A program made the position numbers and the translations under genes. A stretch of DNA of 64,000 nucleotides from Oscillospiraceae bacterium (GTDB lineage: Bacteria; Bacillota; Clostridia; Oscillospirales; Oscillospiraceae), in the NCBI GenBank assembly GCA_030625685.1, contig DAOUQJ010000010.1, forward strand, positions 56,619 through 120,618, in the 5' to 3' direction. Numbering within the stretch: position 1 is the first letter of the stretch; every line of letters starts with the position of its first letter. The notes beneath the pieces were generated by a model, which worked only from the letters and a program-made list of their open reading frames with translations, was not told where the DNA came from and did no database searches. Positions 45,244 to 53,144 of this stretch are shown here, piece after piece.

Positions 45244-45792
45244 TCAAAGATCACTTTGGTTACGCATATTTTGGATAATTAAATCTAAGGTATCGTGAGC
45301 GGATTTTTCGAATCCTTTGTACAAATAACTTAAATTATTAACAAGGCTGGGCGATGAGTCTAAATCTGGAAGAAATATCTTCTCCGGGATTGACGCTAGT
45401 CCAATAAATGTCAACAAGTTATCAGTTTCATCCTCATTATCAATAATCATGCTAAAGACATCAAGCAACGTTGATTTGTATTTTTCAAGATCTCCTGAAC
45501 CAAAAAATTTGTGATTTAAACTCTTTATGAAGTTTATGTTTTTATCAGTTAACCCCAAGTCTGTAACTAAGCTTTCATTTTCAGGTGTTTTGGCATCAGA
45601 TACACCTAACAGATAGTCAGTTGATACCTTAAAATAATCTGCAAGTTTAATTAATGTTTCATAGTTTGGTTCTCGTCCATTTGCATAATAGGACAATGTC
45701 TGTGGAGTTAATTCTAAATCGGTAGCAATTGCAGCTTGGGTTTTGTTGCTAGCTTTCCGAAGTTCTTGAAATCGCTCTGTAAATTTTGACAT
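45244..45792 (-). CDS. XRE/CI-type repressor of the island
   Basis: The 182-residue protein has an N-terminal helix-turn-helix (about 5-62: FQELRKASNKTQAAIATDLELTPQTLSYY...) and a C-terminal domain I do not recognise. No LexA-type Ser-Lys autoproteolysis motif is visible, so derepression by a helper-phage protein, as for PICI Stl repressors, is more likely than by SOS cleavage. That is inference. The ATG at 45792 has GAAGGAG 8 nt upstream. It is divergent from the HTH regulator at 46008. Confidence 0.88.
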   Translation of the reverse strand: MSKFTERFQELRKASNKTQAAIATDLELTPQTLSYYANGREPNYETLIKLADYFKVSTDYLLGVSDAKTPENESLVTDLGLTDKNINFIKSLNHKFFGSGDLEKYKSTLLDVFSMIIDNEDETDNLLTFIGLASIPEKIFLPDLDSSPSLVNNLSYLYKGFEKSAHDTLDLIIQNMRNQSDL

Positions 45793-45897
45793 GAGTACCA
45801 CTCCTTCGTAATCAAACAATACCATAGAATAGCATTAAAATCAACAACTTGTTTTCAATAGAGTTAAGGGTATTCCTATCAACGAAAATAATATAAA

Positions 45898-45926
45898 ATA
45901 ATACTCTATACAAATTTTGTTGACAA
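45898..45926 (-). promoter_or_regulatory. Repressor promoter
   Basis: On the minus strand TTGTCA (complement of 45921-45926) and TATTAT (complement of 45898-45903) are spaced 17 bp. Its -35 overlaps that of the divergent early promoter. Confidence 0.65.
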
Positions 45927-45948
45927 ATAGGAAGAATGGTGCAATAAT
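45920..45948 (+). promoter_or_regulatory. Island early promoter and operator region
   Basis: TTGACA (45920-45925) with AATAAT (45943-45948) are spaced 17 bp; TAATAT at 19 bp is an alternative -10. The small inverted repeat TTTGT-TG-ACAAA covers the shared -35 and is a candidate repressor operator. Confidence 0.6.
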
Positions 45949-46007
45949 ATAATTGTGGAATGCATACAGTAAATATCAACGATATCGGTATAAATGGAGG
46001 TGGGAGA

Positions 46008-46205
46008 ATGGAAAAGAAAACAATGAACGTAGAAGAGTTAGCCCAGCAATTGGGAATATCCAAGCCGTTGGCGTATACTTTGGTGAAACGTGAGGACTTT
46101 CCTCATATTAACATTGGGAAAAGAGTAATAATACCTGTTACTGCTTTTGAGGAATGGCTCATAAACAATGCAAACAGCAAAACAGAAATAAATATTGGGC
46201 GGTGA
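46008..46205 (+). CDS. Small HTH (AlpA/excisionase-like) DNA-binding protein
   Basis: The 65-residue protein has an excisionase-type (HTH_17) helix-turn-helix: MNVEELAQQLGISKPLAYTLVKREDFPHINIGKRVIIP, ending EEWLINNA. Such proteins act as excisionases or early activators in phages and PICIs. GGAGGTGGGAGA directly precedes the ATG. It is the first gene rightward from the early promoter and lies 5 nt before the primase-helicase gene. Confidence 0.85.
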   Translation: MEKKTMNVEELAQQLGISKPLAYTLVKREDFPHINIGKRVIIPVTAFEEWLINNANSKTEINIGR

Positions 46206-46210
46206 TGTGA

Positions 46211-48496
46211 TTGACTATAAACCAAAATAATGGGCTTTGTTCCTACCTTGGTTTAGTTGGTGGTGTTACATCAGTAAAATTCAGGTGCCCAATACATGGC
46301 GATAAAAAAGCAAGCGGTACAGCTTCTATTGGTAAAGATGGAAGAATTTTAATTACTTGTCATGCTGGTTGCAGAATAGAAGATATTTTGGAAGCATGGG
46401 GATTTTCAATGCGAGACTTATTTCAAGAAGATAATAAGTCTGAACGCAAACAAAAGTATTCTCCAATAGTAGCAACTTATCCTTATCACGATGCAGAGGG
46501 CAATTTACTTTATGAGAAAGTGAGACGAGAGGATAAGTCATTTACGCAACGAAGGCCTGACGGTTCAGGGGGATATATTTATAACAGGCAAGGCGTTCCC
46601 CATGTGCTGTATAGACTACCAGAAGTATTACAGGCTGATAGTTGGGTTTTTATCGTAGAAGGCGAGAAAGATGCGAATACCATTACTAAGACTGGATTTG
46701 TTTCTACCACGGGAGAAAATGGAGCAGGAACAGGAAAGTGGCTTCCACAGTATACGGAACAGTTAAGGGGTAAACATTGTTTAATTATTGGAGATCATGA
46801 TGCAGTAGGACAAGCATATGCCCAAGAAGTAACAAACGCCATCCACGGTGTAGCATCATCAGTTAAACTCCTTGACTTAGCAAAGGTATGGCCTGAGATT
46901 CCAGAACATGGAGACGTATCGGATATGTTTCAAGCCAAGGGGCAAGACAACGCACTAAGCCTTCTTCTTGACCTGATAAATACTACTCCTGAATGGGAGC
47001 CAAGTATGAAACTGGTGCAACGAGAAGAAACCTCAGTATGGGAAGAGCCTATTCCCTTTGACACGATGGATGCTCCTGATTTTCCTATTGAAAGTCTTCC
47101 TGCACCTATGGCAGCACTTGTTAATGCTTTGGCTGAATCTACACAGACACCGCCTGAAATGGCAGGAGTTTTGGCACTAGGTGTCATGGCTACAGCTCAT
47201 CAATCAAAATATGATCTTGAAGTCACCACAGATTGGACTGAACCCCTTTGCTTATATACCGTAGCCATTGCACCGCCTGGTGAAAGAAAGAGTGCCGTTA
47301 TATCTAGTTTAACAAAACCTATTCACGCATACGAAGCTTTAAGGCGAGAAGCAGAGGCTGTGGAGACAGAGCAAAACCGAACTGAACGATCAATGTTAGA
47401 GCAAAGAATAGAATCAGCAAAAAAATCAGCAGTTAAAGCAAAGGGCGAAAACGCTTTCATTGCTCAGCAAGAAGTATTGGAACTTGTTGCAGAGTTGGCA
47501 GAGTTTAAGGACAAACATCCTTACCGTTTACTTGTGGATGATATCACACCAGAAAGACTAACAGATGTTATGGATACCCAAGGTGGTTCTATTTCCATAG
47601 AATCTGCGGAAGGTGGGTTATTTGATAGTTTATCAGGACGGTATGACAAATCAGCTAACTTTGATATTTACTTAAAAGGACACGCAGGAGATCCAATTAC
47701 AGTTGATCGTATGGGGCGAAAAGCTAACCATATAAAAAACCCAAAACTAAGCATGATTCTCACGATTCAACCGGAAGTGTTAACTGGATTGATGGATAAT
47801 GCAACATTCAGGGGCAGAGGCCTGTGCGGACGATTCTTGTATGCAATGTGTAAATCAAAGGTAGGGCGCAGAGATTCAAGTCCACCGACTATACCGTTTG
47901 AAGTCAAAGAAAACTATAAACGTTTTATTGAACGCATTCTATCCAATCAAGGCACTGGATCAATTCGGCTAAGTCAAGAAGCTCAAAAACTACGAATAAC
48001 ATATTCAGAGTTGATTGAATCGCGCTTAGGAAATGAGTGGGAACACATGAGAGATTGGGGCGGTAAAGCAGTTGGTGCTATGTTGCGAATTGCAGCACTA
48101 CTTCATGCTTCTGCCGTGAACAATCCAACTGAGATACCTATAAGCTCTGAAACACTAACCGAAGCTGTAAAGATTGCCGAGTTTTTAGGTGATCATGCAA
48201 TGGTATCCTACCAACAAATGGGGGCTGATGAATCACTAGAAGATGCTAAGTATTTGTTGCGCAGAATTGAATCAACTGGACAGGATGAAATTTCAAAAAG
48301 AGACTTATTTCAACTATGCCGTGGTAAATTCAAAAAAACTGAACATATGGAACCAGTCTTACAAACCCTTGTAGACATGAGCTATATCAAAGAGGTTGAA
48401 ATAGGCACAGGGGAAAGAGGTAGACCAAGTAGAAAAATAATTCTCAATCCTCTGCACAATAATCACAAAAACCTCAAAAATGCTATTAGAAACTAG
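46211..48496 (+). CDS. Primase-helicase (zinc finger, Toprim and DUF3987-type ATPase)
   Basis: The 761-residue replication protein has three parts. A CHC2-like zinc motif is at CPIH (26-29) and CHAGC (50-54). A Toprim-like domain contains EGEKDANTI (about 151-159) and IIGDHD (about 195). A large DUF3987 ATPase-like region has a P-loop-like APPGERKSAV (about 353-362). It probably starts island replication, as Pri/Rep does in PICIs. The start codon is TTG at 46211 with GGTGAT upstream. Candidate iterons overlap and follow its 3' end. Confidence 0.88.
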   Translation: MTINQNNGLCSYLGLVGGVTSVKFRCPIHGDKKASGTASIGKDGRILITCHAGCRIEDILEAWGFSMRDLFQEDNKSERKQKYSPIVATYPYHDAEGNLLYEKVRREDKSFTQRRPDGSGGYIYNRQGVPHVLYRLPEVLQADSWVFIVEGEKDANTITKTGFVSTTGENGAGTGKWLPQYTEQLRGKHCLIIGDHDAVGQAYAQEVTNAIHGVASSVKLLDLAKVWPEIPEHGDVSDMFQAKGQDNALSLLLDLINTTPEWEPSMKLVQREETSVWEEPIPFDTMDAPDFPIESLPAPMAALVNALAESTQTPPEMAGVLALGVMATAHQSKYDLEVTTDWTEPLCLYTVAIAPPGERKSAVISSLTKPIHAYEALRREAEAVETEQNRTERSMLEQRIESAKKSAVKAKGENAFIAQQEVLELVAELAEFKDKHPYRLLVDDITPERLTDVMDTQGGSISIESAEGGLFDSLSGRYDKSANFDIYLKGHAGDPITVDRMGRKANHIKNPKLSMILTIQPEVLTGLMDNATFRGRGLCGRFLYAMCKSKVGRRDSSPPTIPFEVKENYKRFIERILSNQGTGSIRLSQEAQKLRITYSELIESRLGNEWEHMRDWGGKAVGAMLRIAALLHASAVNNPTEIPISSETLTEAVKIAEFLGDHAMVSYQQMGADESLEDAKYLLRRIESTGQDEISKRDLFQLCRGKFKKTEHMEPVLQTLVDMSYIKEVEIGTGERGRPSRKIILNPLHNNHKNLKNAIRN

Positions 48497-48521
48497 TTTT
48501 GAGTATTTTGAGTATTTTGAG
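48473..48521. repeat. Candidate replication-origin iterons
   Basis: Three copies of TTTTGAG at exact 9-bp spacing (48497, 48506, 48515) follow the primase-helicase gene. An inverted copy, CTCAAAA, lies at 48473-48479 inside its end. PICI origins typically sit 3' of the rep gene with short iterons, so this is a candidate origin. Confidence 0.5.
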
Positions 48522-48567
48522 AACACAATCCAACTTTAATTTTACATATAGGAAGGAATTAACCATC

Positions 48568-48891
48568 ATGGAAAATCAAACAAAAAAAGCCGCCTCCGTA
48601 ACTGCAATTACGAAAGCGGACAAGGCTATGAAAGCCAACCAATTCAATAGTAGTTTCCCACAGAAAGAGAAATCTGTCAAGGATAAACTTGTGGAAGAGA
48701 TTGCTGATATTTACCATGAACTTAGCCCAGAGAGAAAACAGTTTTTCGTTGCATGGACGAAGTTGTATATAAGGAATAAAGAGTTTGAAGAAGCCTTCAA
48801 AGCATGGTTTACTAAAAATCAAGATACAGCATATTTTGAAGATGCGGTTGAGTTTCTTGAGAACTGGAAGGAGGTGTGCTCTTACAATTAA
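48568..48891 (+). CDS. Unrecognised island protein (107 residues)
   Basis: I do not recognise it. It is charged and mostly helical, with a Lys-rich N-terminus and a C-terminal half rich in aromatic and acidic residues (SPERKQFFVAWTKLYIRNKEFEEAFKAW). No membrane segment is visible. GGAAGGA is 10 nt upstream of the ATG at 48568; the open frame extends up to 48499 without a site. It lies between replication and head modules, so an accessory early role is possible. Confidence 0.72.
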   Translation: MENQTKKAASVTAITKADKAMKANQFNSSFPQKEKSVKDKLVEEIADIYHELSPERKQFFVAWTKLYIRNKEFEEAFKAWFTKNQDTAYFEDAVEFLENWKEVCSYN

Positions 48892-48984
48892 AAGTTGATG
48901 AAAACCACAATATATGGTATAATATTATATATAATCTCACTGATGTCACAACACTTTGTGTTTCCGGTGCGGGAAGGACTAACT

Positions 48985-49152
48985 ATGCCTAAATCTAGAT
49001 CAAAGACTAGAGCTAATAAAAAGCTAGAGCAAAATATAGAAAGACGAAACGCCTTTGGAATGTGTGATCCTACACCTTTCGAGGCGATTAAAAATATACG
49101 GACAAAACAACTTAGAGAAAGAAGGGATAATAGATGGAATGTAAACGTGTAA
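48985..49152 (+). CDS. Unrecognised small basic island protein (55 residues)
   Basis: This is a very basic, Arg/Lys-rich protein (MPKSRSKTRANKKLEQNIERRNAF) with no recognised domain. AAGGA lies 6 nt before the ATG at 48985. The frame is open back to 48895, but no ribosome binding site supports a longer form. Its 3' end overlaps the next gene by 19 nt. Confidence 0.6.
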   Translation: MPKSRSKTRANKKLEQNIERRNAFGMCDPTPFEAIKNIRTKQLRERRDNRWNVNV

Positions 49153-49328
49153 AAATTGTAGGTGGACAATACATAGAATGTGAGTTCATCGTGCCTATCA
49201 AGAGTTTACCAGGTTTCTTTGAACTTGGTACAGATAAAGGTGAACGCAGGATTATGAATGGGAGAGCCATTGTGGAAGTGTTTGAATACCATAAACAAAA
49301 ACCCTTTACGAACGAAGAACGCTGGTAA
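49134..49328 (+). CDS. Unrecognised small island protein (64 residues)
   Basis: This beta-rich small protein (MECKRVKIVGGQYIECEFIVPIKSLPGFF) has no recognised domain. GAAGGG precedes the ATG, and the gene overlaps the preceding one by 19 nt. It ends just before the AAAGGAGG site of the portal gene, consistent with a head-module accessory gene. Confidence 0.68.
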   Translation: MECKRVKIVGGQYIECEFIVPIKSLPGFFELGTDKGERRIMNGRAIVEVFEYHKQKPFTNEERW

Positions 49329-49348
49329 AGGAGGCGGCTACTATTACC

Positions 49349-50533
49349 TTGTTTCAAAAAATATTCAGGGGCAAATCAGCCCCGAAAACAGTAGAACGTG
49401 CCGAACTGATGAATGGCAGTACAGCGCAGTTTACTCCATGGGGTGGTGATGCTTACCAATCAGATATCTACAGGGGCGGTATAGATGCAATAGCTCGAAA
49501 CGCTGCAAAGCTAAAAGGTGGCCACGTTATAAACTACGGTGACCATACCAAGGTTTACCCAGACGGAAAGCTTAATCGTCTTTTACAGGTTCAGCCTAAT
49601 CCATATATGAGTAGCTACGATATGCTTTATAAGCTAACTACTCATTACTTTATCTATAACAATGCCTTTGCTTTTCTACAAAGGGATGAAAAACAGAATA
49701 TAACAGGGATTTACCCCGTAGGTGCCGTCAATGTCCAGTTCATGACGGATGCCTCCGGGGTTATGTATTGCCAATTTTACTTTCGTAATGGCAAGTCGGT
49801 CATGCTTCCTTATTTAGATATCATCCATTTAAGGCGAAACTTTAACAGCAACGATATGTTGGGCGATCCAAATGATGCACTCATTCCTGCTTTAGAGCTT
49901 GCTCATACCCAAAGTGAAGGTATTGTGAATGGAATTAAAGCCAGTGCAAATATCAGAGGGATATTGAAATATACGCAAATCATGTCACCCGAAAAGCTCA
50001 AGGCAGAAAAAGACCAATTTATAGCTGACTATTTGGACATTTCCAATGATGGTGGCGTTGTGGTATTAGATCAGAAAACAGAATACGAGCCAATCAATCA
50101 TACACCAGCTTCCATTGACAATGGTCAACTTGAAGCAGTCAAAACAAAAATCTATGACTATCTAGGCATTACAGAATCTATTGTAAATAGTTCCTATACA
50201 GAAGATCAGTGGGCAGCGTTTTATGAATCTGTACTTGAGCCGATAGCTGTACAAATGAGCCTTGAGTTTACCCGGAAGGTGTTTAATGACCGAGAGCAAG
50301 CCTTTGGTAATTCAATCATGTTTGAATCAGGACGGTTACAATTCAGTAGCAACGCAACAAAAGTCAACTTGATCAAAGAACTTATGCCTTATGGACTACT
50401 TACCGTCAATCAGGCTTTGGAGATTCTGAACTTACCCGGTGTGGAAGATGGAGATAAAAGACTGCAAACTTTGAACGTAGTCGATGCAAACAAAGCAAAC
50501 CAATACCAGTTAAACAAGGAGGACAACTCATGA
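49349..50533 (+). CDS. HK97-family phage portal protein
   Basis: It forms the dodecameric portal vertex through which DNA enters the head. The sequence is typical of the HK97 gp3 group: GGIDAIARNAAKLKGGHVI, YLDIIHLRRNFNSNDMLGDP and LDYLGITESIVNSSYTEDQWAAFYESVLEPIA-like segments over 394 residues. The start is uncertain. TTG at 49349 is 14 nt from AGGAGG, whereas an ATT at 49343 (MTLFQKIF) is at 8 nt. The stop overlaps the protease ATG by 4 nt. Confidence 0.94.
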   Translation: MFQKIFRGKSAPKTVERAELMNGSTAQFTPWGGDAYQSDIYRGGIDAIARNAAKLKGGHVINYGDHTKVYPDGKLNRLLQVQPNPYMSSYDMLYKLTTHYFIYNNAFAFLQRDEKQNITGIYPVGAVNVQFMTDASGVMYCQFYFRNGKSVMLPYLDIIHLRRNFNSNDMLGDPNDALIPALELAHTQSEGIVNGIKASANIRGILKYTQIMSPEKLKAEKDQFIADYLDISNDGGVVVLDQKTEYEPINHTPASIDNGQLEAVKTKIYDYLGITESIVNSSYTEDQWAAFYESVLEPIAVQMSLEFTRKVFNDREQAFGNSIMFESGRLQFSSNATKVNLIKELMPYGLLTVNQALEILNLPGVEDGDKRLQTLNVVDANKANQYQLNKEDNS

Positions 50534-51102
50534 AAGAATTTAGAGTATGTGAAATAAGAGCCTCATCCCCGGCAGAGGATGATAAAGGCCTTATGATACA
50601 GGGTACGCCAATTGTTTACGATCAGCCTACCAAGATAAATGATCCGGCAGGAACGTATATCGAAATCATCAAGCGTGGCGCATTAGACGGTGCTGACCTT
50701 TCAGATGCACGCCTTTTGTATAACCACGACTTGAGCAAGGTACCTTTAGCAAGAACACCAAAAACGATGCAATTCACCCAAGACCCGGCAGGGCTTAAGA
50801 TAGTTGCAACGTTGCCGGGAACTGAGGAAGCACGAAGCGTTTATACGGCAGTACAGCGTGGAGACTTATCCGGTATGAGCTTTGCATTTAAGGTGCCAGT
50901 TGGAGGAGATAGTTACGACAGAACCACGAACACCCGAACAATCCACAAGATCGAAAAGGTGTATGAGGTAAGTGTTGTTCCATTTCCTGCATATCCACAA
51001 ACAAGCATAGAGGCAAGAACAGCTATGCAAACAGCAGTAAATGACCCGTTAAAGGATGCTGCTAAAATCAAAATCAATCAAATATTAAAAATTGAGGTAT
51101 AA
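50530..51102 (+). CDS. HK97-family prohead protease
   Basis: This serine protease matures the prohead by cleaving the capsid delta region. The motif LLYNHDLSKVPLART has the catalytic His at 66, and GDLSGMSFAF has the catalytic Ser at 114. The 190-residue length is normal. The ATGA overlap with portal indicates coupling, and the capsid gene follows after 4 nt. Confidence 0.95.
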   Translation: MKEFRVCEIRASSPAEDDKGLMIQGTPIVYDQPTKINDPAGTYIEIIKRGALDGADLSDARLLYNHDLSKVPLARTPKTMQFTQDPAGLKIVATLPGTEEARSVYTAVQRGDLSGMSFAFKVPVGGDSYDRTTNTRTIHKIEKVYEVSVVPFPAYPQTSIEARTAMQTAVNDPLKDAAKIKINQILKIEV

Positions 51103-51106
51103 CAAT

Positions 51107-52330
51107 ATGAAATTTAAAACAATTGCAGAAGCATTTAACCATTATATGAACAGTACAGTATCCGAAATTGAAAAAAGAGCCGCCGAAATTGGCAAGCTCA
51201 TTGATACGGATGCCAACGCAGATATGGATAGCTTAAATATTGAATTAGACGGCTTAAAACAAGCCAAGGCTAACGTAGAACAACGCAGTGCTGGTATGGG
51301 TAGTGGCTTCAATCCTATCACTGGAATGAACTTTGAAACCAGATCTTCTTATGAAGCTACTGAGGGAGATGTATTCGCTAGTACAGAATACAGAAACGCT
51401 TTCTATAAGACTTTGTTAGGTCAAAAACTAAACAACTTTGAACAGGCTGCTTTTGATCGTGCTACGACTGAACAACGTGCCGATGCTTATAGCACCACTT
51501 CCGAAGTTGCAGCAGTCATTCCTACTCAAACACTAAATGAGGTTATTAGTAAAGCACGAACTATGGGAGGACTTCTTTCCGTATGTCGTGGCTTCAATAT
51601 TCCAGCTAAGATTCGTATTCCTGTGGGAACACCTACGGCTAAGGCTTCTTGGAATACTGAGGGCGCAGCAGTTGAAAGCACCGAGCCTTCCGTTGCTTAT
51701 GTGGACTTTGGGGCTTTTGAGATTATCAAAGTATTCAGTATTTCCGCCATGGTTAAGAAAATGAGCGTATCAGCTTTTGAAGCTTACCTTGCAGAAGAAT
51801 TGGCAGCTTGTGTTATGGCTTGTTTAGCTGATGGTATTGTAAACGGTGCCGGAACTACAGAGGGTACAGGTATTCTCGACGGTGTAACATGGACACCAGA
51901 TGCAAACCACTTCACTTTTGATAAAACCAACGGTCTAGCTTATGCTGATGTTGTTAAGATTGTGGGAGCAATGAAACGAGGCTATGCCAACGGTGCTAAA
52001 TGGGTAATGAACAACGCAACCTTATATAACCTGTTCTATGGTCTTGAGGATGCAAATAAACGTCCTATCTTTATCAGTGATCCAAAGGGTGAAAACATTG
52101 GTAAGGTGTTGGGTTTTGATGTTGTGGTAGATGATTACCTAGCAGATGAAACAATCCTATTCGGTAACTTCCAATACATGGGCTACAATCTACCCGAAGG
52201 AATAATGGTGGAAGCAAGCACACAAAGTAGTTTTAAAAGTGGTCGCATTGACTACAGGGCAACAGCTATCGCAGACTGCAAACCTATTGTTACAGAAGCA
52301 TTTATTAAGCTAACTAGATCAGAGGTTTAA
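51107..52330 (+). CDS. HK97-family major capsid protein
   Basis: This is the structural protein of the island's own head. The N-terminal 95 residues are a helical, charged scaffold-like delta region (AAEIGKLIDTDANADMDSLN...) expected to be removed by the protease. The body has the HK97 fold features, ending LTRSEV. The ATG at 51107 has GAGGT 8 nt upstream. The 407-residue length is standard. An own capsid gene separates this element from classical SaPI-like islands, which repurpose helper capsids. Confidence 0.95.
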   Translation: MKFKTIAEAFNHYMNSTVSEIEKRAAEIGKLIDTDANADMDSLNIELDGLKQAKANVEQRSAGMGSGFNPITGMNFETRSSYEATEGDVFASTEYRNAFYKTLLGQKLNNFEQAAFDRATTEQRADAYSTTSEVAAVIPTQTLNEVISKARTMGGLLSVCRGFNIPAKIRIPVGTPTAKASWNTEGAAVESTEPSVAYVDFGAFEIIKVFSISAMVKKMSVSAFEAYLAEELAACVMACLADGIVNGAGTTEGTGILDGVTWTPDANHFTFDKTNGLAYADVVKIVGAMKRGYANGAKWVMNNATLYNLFYGLEDANKRPIFISDPKGENIGKVLGFDVVVDDYLADETILFGNFQYMGYNLPEGIMVEASTQSSFKSGRIDYRATAIADCKPIVTEAFIKLTRSEV

Positions 52331-52333
52331 TAT

Positions 52334-52612
52334 ATGGTCACTATAGACACGGCAAGAGAGTGGCTCAGAATAGACGGCACAGATAATGATGCAATTATTC
52401 AGGGGCTCTTATATGCTGCTGCTGAATATATCGAAACGACAACAGGGTTAGCTAAGGAAAACCAAATGCAAGAAGGGCTAGCACATACTGCTACCAAGTT
52501 CCTACTTACGTTGTGGTATAACGCAGAACAGGCAGAGGCTGAACGGCTACAACGAACGATTGACGGACTACTTAAAACCCTAACCATTAGGGCGAGGAAT
52601 TACACAGAATAG
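52334..52612 (+). CDS. Head-tail connector protein (gp6-like)
   Basis: This 92-residue helical protein of the phage gp6/DNA-packaging connector family starts MVTIDTAREWLRIDGTDNDAIIQGLLYAAAEYIETTTG, a highly characteristic N-terminus. It stacks under the portal after packaging. It begins 3 nt after the capsid gene with AGAGGT as its site. Confidence 0.92.
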   Translation: MVTIDTAREWLRIDGTDNDAIIQGLLYAAAEYIETTTGLAKENQMQEGLAHTATKFLLTLWYNAEQAEAERLQRTIDGLLKTLTIRARNYTE

Positions 52613-52623
52613 GAAGCGATGAT

Positions 52624-52914
52624 ATGGCAAAGGACTATGCCAAAAGCTTTTATAATGGCAAGGCGTGGAAAGATACGCAAGCAGCATATATGGCGAGCCA
52701 ATGTTATGTATGTGAACGATGTGGAGGCATGGCACGCATAGTCCACCATATGAAGTACATAACGCCACAGAATATCCATGACCCAAACATAACGCTATCA
52801 TGGGATAATTTAAAAGCCCTCTGTATTGATTGCCACAACGCAGAGCATATGGGCAAGAGTGCAATAGCAGAAGGCTTGAGGTTTAATGAGTATGGTGAGT
52901 TGGTGAGGGTGTGA
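52624..52914 (+). CDS. HNH endonuclease (packaging-associated)
   Basis: The 96-residue HNH nuclease has CYVCERCGG and CIDCHN zinc-type Cys pairs around IVHHMKYITPQNI...LSWDNLKALC. In HK97-like phages and cf-PICIs an HNH protein next to the terminase genes assists cos cleavage. Here the terminase genes lie farther right, separated by two minus-strand cargo genes. Its final codons (GELVRV) are duplicated at 53120-53142. Confidence 0.94.
   Translation: MAKDYAKSFYNGKAWKDTQAAYMASQCYVCERCGGMARIVHHMKYITPQNIHDPNITLSWDNLKALCIDCHNAEHMGKSAIAEGLRFNEYGELVRV
52892..52912 (+). repeat. Direct repeat of the HNH 3' end, copy 1
   Basis: ATGGTGAGTTGGTGAGGGTG is the natural HNH 3' end. It recurs with one mismatch at 53120-53140. 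Together the copies bracket the 53-residue cargo gene, so the cargo was probably acquired by recombination at this sequence. Confidence 0.75.
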
Positions 52915-52923
52915 GATTATTAT

Positions 52924-53085
52924 TTAGCCAATGGATAAAGCCATAAGCCCAATGTAAAGAACCATAATTCCAAAGGAGAAAAAACAACACTCGGCTGTGA
53001 CCTTTTTATCTTGAACTATTTTCTTTATCATAGAAGCTAAGACAAATGGACATGCCATAAGAAATGCTAGCAATAATAATTCCAT
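52924..53085 (-). CDS. Small cargo membrane protein (53 residues)
   Basis: The protein has two hydrophobic stretches (MELLLLAFLMACPFVLASM and FFSFGIMVLYIGLMALSIG) flanking a short charged loop. I do not recognise it. AGGAGG is 7 nt upstream of the ATG at 53085; the frame extends to 53214 but without a site. It is on the strand opposite the head module and lies between the two HNH-tail repeats, as a cargo (moron) cassette. Confidence 0.7.
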   Translation of the reverse strand: MELLLLAFLMACPFVLASMIKKIVQDKKVTAECCFFSFGIMVLYIGLMALSIG

Positions 53086-53119
53086 GGTGGTGCCTCCTAA
53101 CTTTTTTATATTTAGAATA

Positions 53120-53140
53120 ATGGCGAGTTGGTGAGGGTGT
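53120..53140 (+). repeat. Direct repeat of the HNH 3' end, copy 2
   Basis: ATGGCGAGTTGGTGAGGGTG still reads NGELVRV-stop in frame although no HNH gene precedes it. The period between copies is 228 bp, which equals the size of the inserted cassette. Confidence 0.75.
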
Positions 53141-53144
53141 AGTG

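Noticed and set aside
45244..45792. LexA-type self-cleaving repressor
   Set aside because: The C-terminal part lacks a recognisable Ala-Gly cleavage site and Ser/Lys dyad motif, so an SOS-cleaved repressor is not supported.
48497..48521. CRISPR-like repeats
   Set aside because: The units are 9-bp tandem repeats without spacers and no cas genes are near; iterons are the better reading. No CRISPR array or rRNA gene was seen anywhere in the window.
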